Below, one piece after another: positions 24,962-32,650 of a DNA stretch of 37,414 nt (position 1 is the stretch's first letter; every line of letters begins with the position of its first letter). This DNA comes from Deltaproteobacteria bacterium (GTDB lineage: Bacteria; Desulfobacterota; Desulfuromonadia; Desulfuromonadales; Geopsychrobacteraceae). The notes below the pieces were generated by a model. The model was not told the DNA's origin. It did no database searches and worked only from the letters and a program-made list of their open reading frames with translations. Where the stretch lies: the NCBI GenBank assembly GCA_024276935.1, contig JAJRWH010000041.1, positions 1 through 37,414 on the forward strand, in the 5' to 3' direction. Position numbers and translations under genes: made by a program.

Positions 24962-26802
24962 TCTGTGAGCCCTCCCTGGATCAGTTGCAATGCATGCAGG
25001 TTCCGGTCACGACTGCCAAAGTAGAGACGATTGCCTGTCACCAGTACCTGTGACTGGATCGCCCCGGCGGCCTTGTATTCGTCAAGAGTTCGTCCCGTTA
25101 CCGCATCAATCAGATAAAGTGTTCCGTCATTGTTTCCAACCAGAATGCCTGCAGCACTGTTGGCCGGAGTCGCATAGATGGCCTGGCCCAGCTTGCGTAC
25201 CCAAATCGTTTGCCCGTTGCGCGGATCAAACTTCCACAAATATCCTGCGGCTGTGACGACCACAAGACCGGCATCGGCCACAACAGGCGCCGCGTAGAAG
25301 CAGGCCTGGCCCAACTCACGCTGCCAAAGCACAACACCCTTGGCATCAAGCGCAACCAGAGTTCCACTTTTGTCCAGCAGGGCAACTCCTCCTGAAGGAA
25401 GAGACACCGGGGTCGAAAGCAAAGGAGCTGCGAAGGTTCTTTGCCACAATAATTGCCCCCTGCTGTCGAGCACACTCAGGGTGCCACTGCCACTGGGCTG
25501 ATAAATCTGCCCCTCTTTAACCAGAGGCGCTGCCCGCAAGGGCAATTGAGCATCATACTGCCAGCGTAACCGCAGAGTTTTGCGTTCAAACGCATAGAGA
25601 GTCCCGTTCCAGGCAGGCAGTAATAAAAGTGTATCGGTCTGGACAAGTCCTGCCTGCCGATGATCGTCGGCAGGGCTTGACGGATATTCAAAGAAAAGCC
25701 GACTCTGACCATTTTTCGAGTTGATCGCATAAACCTGCCGACTCCAGTTCTGCACAAAAATCTGGCCATCAGCCTGCAGTAACGGCGCATCGATGACATC
25801 GCCAGTCTCTGCCTGCCAGAGTAACCTCCCCTGCTTGTCCACCGCCCTCAGCTGGCCGTCCCATGAAGCAAAATAGAGACCGCTATCTGTAGCTGCTGGC
25901 GTTGAATCCACGAAACCGGAAGTCGGCTGGGTCCAGCGCAGAACCAGCTGACTGCGGTGTTTGATCCCGGCGGTAAACAGCCATTCTGACTTCGGCGCAA
26001 GCGTGACCCGACCCAGTTCAGAATCATCTTGCTGGTCGTATATTGATTGCCTGATCCGGGACAAATCACTGCCCCCCCACCAGTTGTCCTGGACCGCCAC
26101 ATCATCCGCAAAAAAATCACCCAATTGAAGATTGAGTTCATTTTGATAGATATTGTTGCGCCTGATTAATGAGTTGCCCGGCTTTTCAAACAGGAAAATA
26201 CCAACCCGGTTGTTGCGAATAATATTGTCGGTCAGGGTAATTTCTGAATCACGAAAGTTAATCCCTTTGCCACTGTTGTTTTCGATCAGATTATTCTGCA
26301 AGGCAAAGCGGGATCGCCCCAGACGACTGCCGTCGATATTATGGTGAATGTAACTGTTCCGCAGATGCCCGCGCGTGAAATGAGCGTGCAGGGTATAGGC
26401 ACTGTCCCTGAACTCACACCAGTCAAAGGTCAGCTGCCGCGCAAAATCACTGCGGATTTCCAACCAGTCACCTGCCTTGGGGTTCACTTCCGCCGAACTG
26501 AAGAGGATCGGTTTTTCTTCGGTCCCCGTGGCAACGAGGCTGCCTTTGACAATTATCGTCGCATCACCCAGGCCGTCACGATCAGCGTCACGCCGGACAA
26601 ACTGAACCCTGGTCCCTGGTGCCAGTTCAAGCGTCACGCCATGAGCAACAGTCACTTCACCGTCAATCACAATCTCGCCTTGCCACAGGGTATCAGTTGT
26701 CAGAACGACCTTTCCCTGCAAAAGGAGCGGCGGCGGGCTGTTCATGGCCAAAGAACACCCGGCCAGCAAAAGCATCATTGGCAATATCAAGCGAAGGCGC
26801 AT
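24958..26802 (-). CDS. lipoprotein with beta-helix and PQQ-type beta-propeller domains
   Basis: The 614-residue product has lipobox LAGC (Cys16). Residues about 25-270 are a right-handed beta-helix domain with the cap loop DADRDGLGD and an ending with NWWGGSD...DQQDDSELGRVT, closely matching the lipoprotein at 15728-16576. Residues about 290-614 are a beta-propeller of PQQ/PQQ-like blades (SWDGQLRAVDKQGRLLWQAETG, VYAINSKNGQ, LYAFERKTLRLRWQYD and others). PQQ-dehydrogenase catalytic residues are not evident, so the propeller is likely structural. The ATG at 26802 has AGGA six to seven bases upstream; a longer reading upstream is unlikely. It is the first gene of the long envelope run. Confidence 0.85.
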   Translation of the reverse strand: MRLRLILPMMLLLAGCSLAMNSPPPLLLQGKVVLTTDTLWQGEIVIDGEVTVAHGVTLELAPGTRVQFVRRDADRDGLGDATIIVKGSLVATGTEEKPILFSSAEVNPKAGDWLEIRSDFARQLTFDWCEFRDSAYTLHAHFTRGHLRNSYIHHNIDGSRLGRSRFALQNNLIENNSGKGINFRDSEITLTDNIIRNNRVGIFLFEKPGNSLIRRNNIYQNELNLQLGDFFADDVAVQDNWWGGSDLSRIRQSIYDQQDDSELGRVTLAPKSEWLFTAGIKHRSQLVLRWTQPTSGFVDSTPAATDSGLYFASWDGQLRAVDKQGRLLWQAETGDVIDAPLLQADGQIFVQNWSRQVYAINSKNGQSRLFFEYPSSPADDHRQAGLVQTDTLLLLPAWNGTLYAFERKTLRLRWQYDAQLPLRAAPLVKEGQIYQPSGSGTLSVLDSRGQLLWQRTFAAPLLSTPVSLPSGGVALLDKSGTLVALDAKGVVLWQRELGQACFYAAPVVADAGLVVVTAAGYLWKFDPRNGQTIWVRKLGQAIYATPANSAAGILVGNNDGTLYLIDAVTGRTLDEYKAAGAIQSQVLVTGNRLYFGSRDRNLHALQLIQGGLTE

Positions 26803-26838
26803 GAAAAATCCTGTGGTTCCGGGTGAAGGCTGAAATGG

Positions 26839-26884
26839 CCTGCTTTTTACAGAGAGACCGGTACAGACCTCTGTAAAAAGCAGG
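26839..26884. repeat. perfect 16-bp inverted repeat before the envelope run
   Basis: The arms 26839-26854 and 26869-26884 are exact reverse complements (CCTGCTTTTTACAGAG and its partner), separated by 14 bases. It lies 36 bp upstream of the PQQ lipoprotein start, in that gene's probable 5' leader, and after the FG-GAP terminator. There is no T-run after it on the minus strand, so it does not look like a plain terminator. Confidence 0.85.
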
Positions 26885-26911
26885 ATATGTTCCAATTCGA
26901 CAAGCGTCCAG

Positions 26912-26944
26912 AAAAAAAGAGAGCCGCGCAATGCGACTCTCTTT
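26912..26944 (-). terminator. intrinsic terminator of the FG-GAP gene
   Basis: On the minus strand the arms AAAGAGAGTCGC and GCGGCTCTCTTT pair around a 5-nt loop with one U-G pair, followed by a run of T (26912-26918). It separates the FG-GAP gene from the long envelope run downstream. Confidence 0.85.
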
Positions 26945-26971
26945 GCAAAAGGCAGGAATGATTTATTTCAT

Positions 26972-28453
26972 TTAGCGCGGTGCAGTCACCTGGCCAAGTG
27001 TCGGTTCGGTAATCTCAAGCAACTGTCCGGTATGAACAGCATTGACTCGTGCCTCAACTCCACTCGGGAACACAGCAACCACATCGTAGCTGCCCGCAGA
27101 ATCAAGCCCAAAGTGAACAGTCAACGGATTCTGGGCGCAAAAACCGGTTGCCGTTGCAACATCACGGAATGCGATCTGTTTACCGTTCTGAAAAACCTTG
27201 ATCCGGGTTCCCACAGCGTCACGATTTGAAACACTGCCAATCGCCTTGACCTTCAACCAGTTCTTATCGTTCTGATCGTTCAGATAAAGTTTGTTGGCAG
27301 CACCCCAGTTAACCACGTAGAGATCAAGGTCACCGTCGTTGTCAACATCGGCAAAGGCAGTCCCCTTGGTCCGAACGGTTGAACACTGCAACTGAGGCTG
27401 CTTGCCTGCGACATCGACAAAATTGCCCTTGCCATCGTTCACGTAGAGCTGATTGGCCAGCTTGCAGTCACCTTCATAAAGATCAAGGTCGCCATCGTTA
27501 TCGATATCACCGAAGGTCGGTCCTTTGCCCCAACCCTGATGGTCTTTCTTGATTCGCTCGGAGGCAACCGCAAAAATACCATCTCCATTATTGAGGTACA
27601 GCCCATTGTCCCCGACATAGTTGGAAACAAACAGGTCCAGATCACCGTCATTATCGATATCGGCAAAGGCGGCGCCCAGTCCCCAGTTCGGGTCGGTCAC
27701 ACCGGCTTCGCGGGTTGCATCACGGAAGGTTCCGTCACCCTTGTTCATGTAAAGACGATTCGGTTCTCCTGCCGGGTAGCGTCCGTTGACGACGTAAAGA
27801 TCTTGGAAACCATCGCCGTTAACGTCGGCCCAGACTCCCATCCAGCTCCAGGAGAGGTCACCAACTCCGGCCAGATCAGTCACATCAGTAAAGGTGCCAT
27901 CTCCGTTATTGCGATAGAGAACGTTCTTGGCTCCGGGGCCATAGTTGGCACAGTAGATATCAAGGCGTCCGTCGTTGTCATAATCGACAAAACTGGCTGA
28001 GTAGGTAAAAGATTTCAGCCCAACACCGGCCTTGTCTGTCACATCTTCAAACTTGCCGTTCCCCAGGTTATGAAACAAGCGGTTGGCTTCAATTTCGTAA
28101 CGACCACCCTTGGCCAGATACAGATCGACCAGACCGTCGTTATCATAATCGCCAAAAACACTCCCCATGCTGAAGCCCGGATCATCAATCCCGACCCCAG
28201 CAGTGGCGGTAATATCTTCGAACAGACCATTACCATTGTTGCGGAAGAGCTTGTTGGCACCTCCCTTGTTGGAGATGTAGAGGTCTACGTAGCCATCATT
28301 GTCAATATCGGCAAAAGCAACCCCTTTTCCCAGCCCATCGTCAGCAACCCCCGATGTCCCGGAAATATCAGAAAATTCCTGAGCAAACACGGACCCTGCG
28401 AACAAGGCAAAAACGGCAAGTAAAACCAGTGAGCGAACAGACCATCTCATCAT
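26972..28453 (-). CDS. exported FG-GAP/VCBS repeat protein with UnbV/ASPIC domain
   Basis: The 493-residue product has a signal peptide (to about residue 24, SVFAQ). Seven calcium-loop repeats of the form ADIDNDGDLDLY follow, making a predicted beta-propeller of integrin-alpha type. Residues about 415-485 match the ASPIC/UnbV C-terminal domain (KVFQNGKQIAFRDV, NPLTVHFGLDSAG, VVAVFPSG). AAGGAGAGG precedes the ATG. Such proteins are usually surface-attached or secreted and bind ligands or calcium; no enzyme activity is implied. It has its own terminator, so it is a separate unit upstream of the envelope run, though related in theme. Confidence 0.9.
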   Translation of the reverse strand: MMRWSVRSLVLLAVFALFAGSVFAQEFSDISGTSGVADDGLGKGVAFADIDNDGYVDLYISNKGGANKLFRNNGNGLFEDITATAGVGIDDPGFSMGSVFGDYDNDGLVDLYLAKGGRYEIEANRLFHNLGNGKFEDVTDKAGVGLKSFTYSASFVDYDNDGRLDIYCANYGPGAKNVLYRNNGDGTFTDVTDLAGVGDLSWSWMGVWADVNGDGFQDLYVVNGRYPAGEPNRLYMNKGDGTFRDATREAGVTDPNWGLGAAFADIDNDGDLDLFVSNYVGDNGLYLNNGDGIFAVASERIKKDHQGWGKGPTFGDIDNDGDLDLYEGDCKLANQLYVNDGKGNFVDVAGKQPQLQCSTVRTKGTAFADVDNDGDLDLYVVNWGAANKLYLNDQNDKNWLKVKAIGSVSNRDAVGTRIKVFQNGKQIAFRDVATATGFCAQNPLTVHFGLDSAGSYDVVAVFPSGVEARVNAVHTGQLLEITEPTLGQVTAPR

Positions 28454-28557
28454 CGCAACCTCTCCTTTTAAATATCGATGATCGATAGAACGGGATAATC
28501 GGCAACTAAATTATTCAGAACTCGACATCTACGATTAGGGAACTGTACCACAAAAAG

Positions 28558-28590
28558 CGTCAACTGACAGTGCCTGTGCGTCATGTGACG
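28558..28590 (-). promoter_or_regulatory. candidate tandem operator upstream of the FG-GAP gene
   Basis: CGTCAACTGAC (28558-28568) and CGTCATGTGACG (28579-28590) share the dyad CGTCA-nn-TGAC and start 21 bp apart, two helical turns. They lie about 105-137 bp upstream of the FG-GAP start. On the minus strand the first copy overlaps a TTGACG that could be a -35 element, but no good -10 follows. Confidence 0.25.
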
Positions 28591-28711
28591 GCAAGCAGAT
28601 CAAAAAAACTCATTTTTCACCCCTCGTGAGACTGATTCTGCAAAAATCAAGCCCGTTCAATTAACCCCGGGTGCAAAACTCCTGTCTTGACAAAAACACA
28701 AACCTGGTGAC

Positions 28712-28734
28712 AAAAAGTTGTCGATAGATCGACA
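28712..28734 (-). terminator. weak intrinsic terminator after the permease gene
   Basis: A TGTCGAT/ATCGACA dyad (28719-28734) reads on the minus strand as a short stem followed by ACTTTTTG. The stem is only six to seven pairs and the T-run five long. It could instead be a protein-binding palindrome. Confidence 0.35.
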
Positions 28735-28771
28735 GGGCAGACCAAAGTTGTTCAAACGAGTCACTGCGACC

Positions 28772-29731
28772 TCAAAGTGAATAAATTTGCAACAATAACC
28801 CCATTAAAACCGACAGCCCCAGACCGAGAGCAACAAATAGCATCAACAACCGTCGGTTGAACATCGCCCCCAGGGCAATCATGGCCGGAAGACTGGTGAC
28901 AGGACCAGCCAGCAACAGAGTATAAGCTGCCCCCTTGTCAATCCCCATGGCCAGTAATCCGGATATAATCGGAATAATCGGGATCTGGTTTGTCGGCAAA
29001 GGCAAACCGACTACGGCGGCCATCAGCAACGACCAGAGGCTTTTGCTCCCAACCAGAAACTTGATCCAGCCAACCGGAACCAGGGTAACGATCAGGGCTT
29101 CGAGAAGGATTGCCAGCAACAGATATTTACCAATAAAGAGGGCGGCATCAAAACTGCGGTCGAAGATAAAACGAAGCTGACTGGCGCGCGGAACAATCTG
29201 CATCCGTTTGACCCGCACTCCGGCAACGGCTCCAATATCGGCTGCCGGAGCCAGAGTTCCATCATCGCGATAGAGGGGCTTGAGCAAGATCATTTCACGA
29301 CTCAACCAACCACGGCGTTCCAGAACCAGAACACAAAAACCGGTGGTTAAACCAAGGACAGCGGCACCCACCAGCTTTAAAATGGCCCAGTCTGCTCCCA
29401 ATCCACTCCAGGTCAGTAAAAAGGCATCAGGACCCATAATTGGCGAGGTGACCAGCAGAGCCATCAGGGGAGCCAGGGGAGTCCCGACCATTGCCAGAGT
29501 AATAAAGACCGGCAAAATCCCGCAGGCGCAAAGGGGGGAAACCATCCCGATAACGACCGCCAGAGGGATGGCAAAACTTCCGGCCCGAACAATCGAGTCA
29601 CGAATTTTCAGATCAAGCTTATAACCTTTTATCAATCCGACCAGCAACACAGAGAGGAGGAAGATCCACCACATCTTGGCAACTTCAAGCCAGACAACGT
29701 CAAAAAACTGCTGCCACCAGGGAGCATTCAT
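28772..29731 (-). CDS. DUF318/ArsP-type permease
   Basis: The 319-residue protein has about eight to nine membrane helices in two blocks around a hydrophilic loop (about residues 150-190). It has the family motif SPLCACGILP near residue 67 and its partner region PLPTNQIPIIPIISG in the second half. Family members export trivalent organoarsenicals (ArsP) or are linked to metal efflux; many are uncharacterised. It overlaps the FmdE gene by ATGA and is the last gene of the AAA-fmdE-permease run. The substrate cannot be read from sequence. The nearby hgcAB makes organometal transport an idea only. Confidence 0.85.
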   Translation of the reverse strand: MNAPWWQQFFDVVWLEVAKMWWIFLLSVLLVGLIKGYKLDLKIRDSIVRAGSFAIPLAVVIGMVSPLCACGILPVFITLAMVGTPLAPLMALLVTSPIMGPDAFLLTWSGLGADWAILKLVGAAVLGLTTGFCVLVLERRGWLSREMILLKPLYRDDGTLAPAADIGAVAGVRVKRMQIVPRASQLRFIFDRSFDAALFIGKYLLLAILLEALIVTLVPVGWIKFLVGSKSLWSLLMAAVVGLPLPTNQIPIIPIISGLLAMGIDKGAAYTLLLAGPVTSLPAMIALGAMFNRRLLMLFVALGLGLSVLMGLLLQIYSL

Positions 29732-30138
29732 TGAAGAGCCTCCACCTTTTCAATCTTCAGCAGTCTATCTTCATCTGCATAACGTAATTCTTTGAGCAGT
29801 TTTTCAGCTTCATCTGACCCCGTCAGTTGCTGGTAGGAAGCGGCGAGGTTCAGGGTCTCTGGGCGCAGCTCAATTTGCCGGCAACGGCCTGCATCTGTAA
29901 CACGCAGCAGATGACGGCCCTGCTCATCGATCTGTAACGGCTCATGATTGAGTACCAGCTGAATTCCATCGATCGCACAGGTCCGGGTCAGGTAGGTCAA
30001 TTTACACGATCCGGCCTGCAGTTTACGCCAGGCGGCCCAACCGATCCGCAATCCCAACGTACTCATGGGACAGTAGTGACCATGCTTCGCCGCCAGGGCG
30101 GTAAACATCTCTGATGGAGGCAGTTCAGACCGAATCAC
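29728..30138 (-). CDS. FmdE-family protein
   Basis: The 136-residue protein has the FmdE signature KHGHYCPMSTLGLRIGWAA near residues 18-36, with His and Cys as probable metal ligands. A later TRTCAIDGIQLVLNH segment is also typical. FmdE was named from the molybdenum formylmethanofuran dehydrogenase operon, but most bacterial members lie elsewhere and their role is unknown. The start is taken as GTG at 30138, 15 bp after the AAA gene, without a clear ribosome-binding site. An ATG at 30108 would begin ten residues later. Overlap with the permease suggests joint function. Confidence 0.82.
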   Translation of the reverse strand: MIRSELPPSEMFTALAAKHGHYCPMSTLGLRIGWAAWRKLQAGSCKLTYLTRTCAIDGIQLVLNHEPLQIDEQGRHLLRVTDAGRCRQIELRPETLNLAASYQQLTGSDEAEKLLKELRYADEDRLLKIEKVEALQ

Positions 30139-30153
30139 AAGCTTGACGCGTCG

Positions 30154-31035
30154 TTAAAATGCATAATGATGCGGGCAGTCATTTTCGTATATTTCGTGAT
30201 AGATCCGGGTCATGTCAGGGGTCAACCAGTAGCGTACCTCTTTAAGAGATTTCAGAAAATGGGCCATGGTCACTTCAGCCGAGTCTTCCTTGATCGCATT
30301 GATCGTTGCCCGCTTACACAGACTTTCGGCATCCCAACCAACATAACCTTCTGAAAGTTCGGCCAGTTTGTCACGATCAACATCAGCTGCCAGGTTTGGC
30401 ATCTGATCCAGATAGATATCAAGCATTCCACGACGATCAATCACCCGTGGTGGATGAACAAACACCTTACGATTAAAGCGCTTCTTCTCTTTGATAATCG
30501 CCTGATCAACCGTATCGATCCGATAACAGCTGCCAACCAGCATGACATTTTCAACCTGATTGATCCGATCAATCTGTTCGACAAAAAGTCGATTCAACTC
30601 CTTGCTGGCGAAAGTCGGCGGGATCCCGCGCAAATTCCCCGGCCCCCATTCGTAATCACAACCTTCTCGAGGAGCCAACCATTCGCAATCGGAAATAAAC
30701 AGGACACAGGGGGCTTCATGAATCGCAGTATCGAAAGCCTCAATCAGTTCCTCGGCTTTACCCAGCATTTCCTGGCCGCTGATATAGACAAAAGAAGCTC
30801 CGGCTTCCTTGGCGCAGGCCTCGGCCAGCATGGTAATTCCGACCCCGAGCGGACCCCACATCATCACTCCGGCGGGAATCCCAAGCTGATGTTGACGAAT
30901 CATCTCCGGCTTCTGCAATGGCAGACAAACCATCTCTTTAAGGATTTCCTTCACTTCAGCAAATCCGCCAATATCGTCCCAGTTAAGAACCGGTTCGCGT
31001 ACTTCGTAAAAGATATTTTCCAGTTTTTTATGCAT
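30154..31035 (-). CDS. AAA-family protein with degenerate Walker motifs
   Basis: The 293-residue protein aligns by eye with the CDC48/proteasomal ATPase type of AAA module: NWDDIGGFAEVKEILKEMV, then a P-loop position reading GPLGVGIT (61-68). There the catalytic Lys is Ile67 (codon ATT). The Walker B position reads VLFISDCE (111-118) instead of VLFIDEID, so the Asp-Glu pair is altered too. The arginine-finger region RFNRK (186-190) remains, and a helical lid follows. ATP hydrolysis is therefore doubtful; nucleotide sensing or scaffolding is possible. It heads the run with fmdE and the permease. Confidence 0.85.
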   Translation of the reverse strand: MHKKLENIFYEVREPVLNWDDIGGFAEVKEILKEMVCLPLQKPEMIRQHQLGIPAGVMMWGPLGVGITMLAEACAKEAGASFVYISGQEMLGKAEELIEAFDTAIHEAPCVLFISDCEWLAPREGCDYEWGPGNLRGIPPTFASKELNRLFVEQIDRINQVENVMLVGSCYRIDTVDQAIIKEKKRFNRKVFVHPPRVIDRRGMLDIYLDQMPNLAADVDRDKLAELSEGYVGWDAESLCKRATINAIKEDSAEVTMAHFLKSLKEVRYWLTPDMTRIYHEIYENDCPHHYAF

Positions 31036-31177
31036 TCGTCTTCTCGCTCAAGGTTAGCATTGCATCTGATCAGGGGCAGACAATGCCCTGTCAGGGATAA
31101 TCCACCCGCCGCAAACAGCAAGGATCATTCAGCAACATACATGCCACCCCCCGGCCAGAGTCTTGAAAAACTGTCTG

Positions 31178-31501
31178 TTACAGGTCATTCAACAGACGAT
31201 AAACCTGTTGCTCCAGATCCCAGATAACTGCTGCCTCATCGTTTTTATCAGAATCCTCATAGAGAACACGTGCGCGGTCAAGAGTTGAGTGGACATGCAG
31301 TAAAACCGGAGACAGTTTTCCTTCCAGATGAATTTGGGGAATCTCCCCGACCCTCTCACTCCATTCCTCCAGTTCAGCACAGGCCTTCTCGATGAGCCGG
31401 ACGGCCCGATCTATCCTCAACCCGTCAGGTTGAGACGCAAATTGATGCGCCTGCTCTTTAGCCTGCCGGGTTAACTGTCGATAACGATCCGCTATTTTCA
31501 T
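31178..31501 (-). CDS. small helical protein of unknown function
   Basis: I do not recognise this 107-residue protein. It is predicted mostly alpha-helical, with no signal peptide or membrane segment and several charged heptad-like stretches (DRAVRLIEKACAELEEW, LHVHSTLDRARVLYED). The ATG at 31501 is preferred over a longer reading, with AGGTGAG about eight bases upstream. It lies 142 bp upstream of the AAA gene on the same strand and is divergent from the thiamine operon. Whether it belongs with the AAA run is unclear. Confidence 0.65.
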   Translation of the reverse strand: MKIADRYRQLTRQAKEQAHQFASQPDGLRIDRAVRLIEKACAELEEWSERVGEIPQIHLEGKLSPVLLHVHSTLDRARVLYEDSDKNDEAAVIWDLEQQVYRLLNDL

Positions 31502-31633
31502 CTCTTGCTCACCTTTCTGCTCTCCCTGATTTCTTTTATCCAAAACAGACTTTTTTCAAAACGCGCCATCCTAAAACAATTGCCTGGCAAAAACAATTCT
31601 TCGCCCGACATAAGGATTCTGCCTTTGCTGATA

Positions 31634-31663
31634 TTGACTTTGCACTGCCACGCCTGCTAGCTT
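31634..31663 (+). promoter_or_regulatory. candidate promoter of the thiamine operon
   Basis: TTGACT (31634-31639) and TAGCTT (31658-31663) are 18 bases apart and about 20 bp before the TPP riboswitch. The same spacing and near-identical boxes occur before aroG. Confidence 0.45.
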
Positions 31664-31682
31664 CTCCTATCTATGAGTATGG

Positions 31683-31766
31683 CCCTGGGGGTGTGCCCGG
31701 CACTGAGAGCTTAGCACCAAGCAAGCGACCCCTTGCACCTGATCCGGATCATACCGGCGTAGGGAA
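31683..31766 (+). promoter_or_regulatory. TPP riboswitch (THI element)
   Basis: The conserved core is directly readable: GGGGGTG, CACTGAGAG, CACCTGATCCGGATCATACCGG and CGTAGGGAAGCGG in order, broken at loops. P1 can form from CCCT (31683-31686) and AGGG (31761-31764). It precedes a terminator and thiF, so it should reduce transcription when thiamine pyrophosphate is plentiful. Only one aptamer is present. Confidence 0.95.
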
Positions 31767-31801
31767 GCGGCTGCTTCAAAGCAACTATTTCGATAGTCGC
31801 A

Positions 31802-31826
31802 GGCCGCCATTTGTGCGGCCTTTTTT
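31802..31826 (+). terminator. riboswitch-controlled terminator before thiF
   Basis: GGCCGC (31802-31807), a 7-base loop, GCGGCC (31815-31820) and six T (31821-31826). The competing antiterminator can pair GCGGCTGC (31767-31774, directly after the aptamer) with GCAGGCCGC (31799-31807, one bulged G), which removes the terminator's left arm. Confidence 0.9.
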
Positions 31827-31840
31827 ATGATGGACCCAAA

Positions 31841-32650
31841 ATGATTCATATCCTTCTCAATGAACAACCGCTTGAAGTTCCTCATGGAACCCGTCTGCAC
31901 CAGTTGCGCAACCAGCAGCAGGCAGATGCTGATCTGCTGATCATCAATGGATTTCCTACTGGTGGCGATTGTCAACTGACTGACGGCGACCAGGTGATTA
32001 TGATTACACGTGGTGTTGTGCCCAGCGCGGAACAACTCGAATCCCTGATGATGGCGCGACATACCCCGGGAGTCCATAAGCGCATCGCCCGAAGCCGGGT
32101 CGGAATTGCCGGAGCGGGAGGCCTGGGATCAAATATTGCCATCCCTCTGGCCCGCGTTGGTGTTGGTGAGTTGATTATTGCTGATTTTGATGTTGTCGAA
32201 CCTTCCAACCTCAACCGCCAGCAGTACTTCATCGACCAGATTGGACAACCCAAAGTTGTCGCACTCAAGGATAATCTGCAGCGCATCAACCCCTATGTAA
32301 AGGTGAGCACTCACCATTGCCGGGTCAATGCACAAAATCTGCGCGAAATTTTTGCCAATGTCGATGTCATGGTCGAGGCCTTCGATGCCCCGGATCAAAA
32401 AGCCATGCTGACCGCCAGTCACTTGCAGCAGGCGTCGACCTGCCCTCTGGTTGCAGCCTCGGGAATGGCTGGCTACGAAGCATCAAACAGTATTCGTACA
32501 CAAAAGGTCCGAGAAAACTTTTATCTGATTGGTGACCAGAAAACAGCTGCTCGTCCCGGCTGCGGGCTCATGGCCCCCCGAGTTGCGATTGCAGCCAACC
32601 ACCAGGCCAATGCAGTATTACGCCTGTTATTGGGAGAGGAACCCGAATGA
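31841..32650 (+). CDS. thiF: ThiS adenylyltransferase ThiF with N-terminal ThiS-like domain
   Basis: ThiF activates the C-terminus of ThiS by adenylation for sulfur transfer in thiazole synthesis. The 269-residue product begins with about 60 residues resembling ThiS (MIHILLNEQPLEVPHGTRL to ITRG) without the Gly-Gly end. The E1-like domain follows with GIAGAGGLGSN, ADFDVVEPSNLNRQQYF and MAPRVAIAANHQAN. It lacks the paired CxxC zinc motifs of E. coli ThiF, fitting the second ThiF family. The start is ATG at 31841 just after the riboswitch terminator. It overlaps thiS by ATGA. Confidence 0.92.
   Translation: MIHILLNEQPLEVPHGTRLHQLRNQQQADADLLIINGFPTGGDCQLTDGDQVIMITRGVVPSAEQLESLMMARHTPGVHKRIARSRVGIAGAGGLGSNIAIPLARVGVGELIIADFDVVEPSNLNRQQYFIDQIGQPKVVALKDNLQRINPYVKVSTHHCRVNAQNLREIFANVDVMVEAFDAPDQKAMLTASHLQQASTCPLVAASGMAGYEASNSIRTQKVRENFYLIGDQKTAARPGCGLMAPRVAIAANHQANAVLRLLLGEEPE

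Larger units (their letters stand above)
28454..28771. other. 318-bp non-coding gap
   Basis: No convincing gene is seen between the FG-GAP start and the permease stop. The gap holds a weak hairpin that may end the permease operon (28712-28734), and a pair of short palindromes 21 bp apart (28558-28590) upstream of the FG-GAP gene. A clear promoter could not be picked. Confidence 0.6.
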
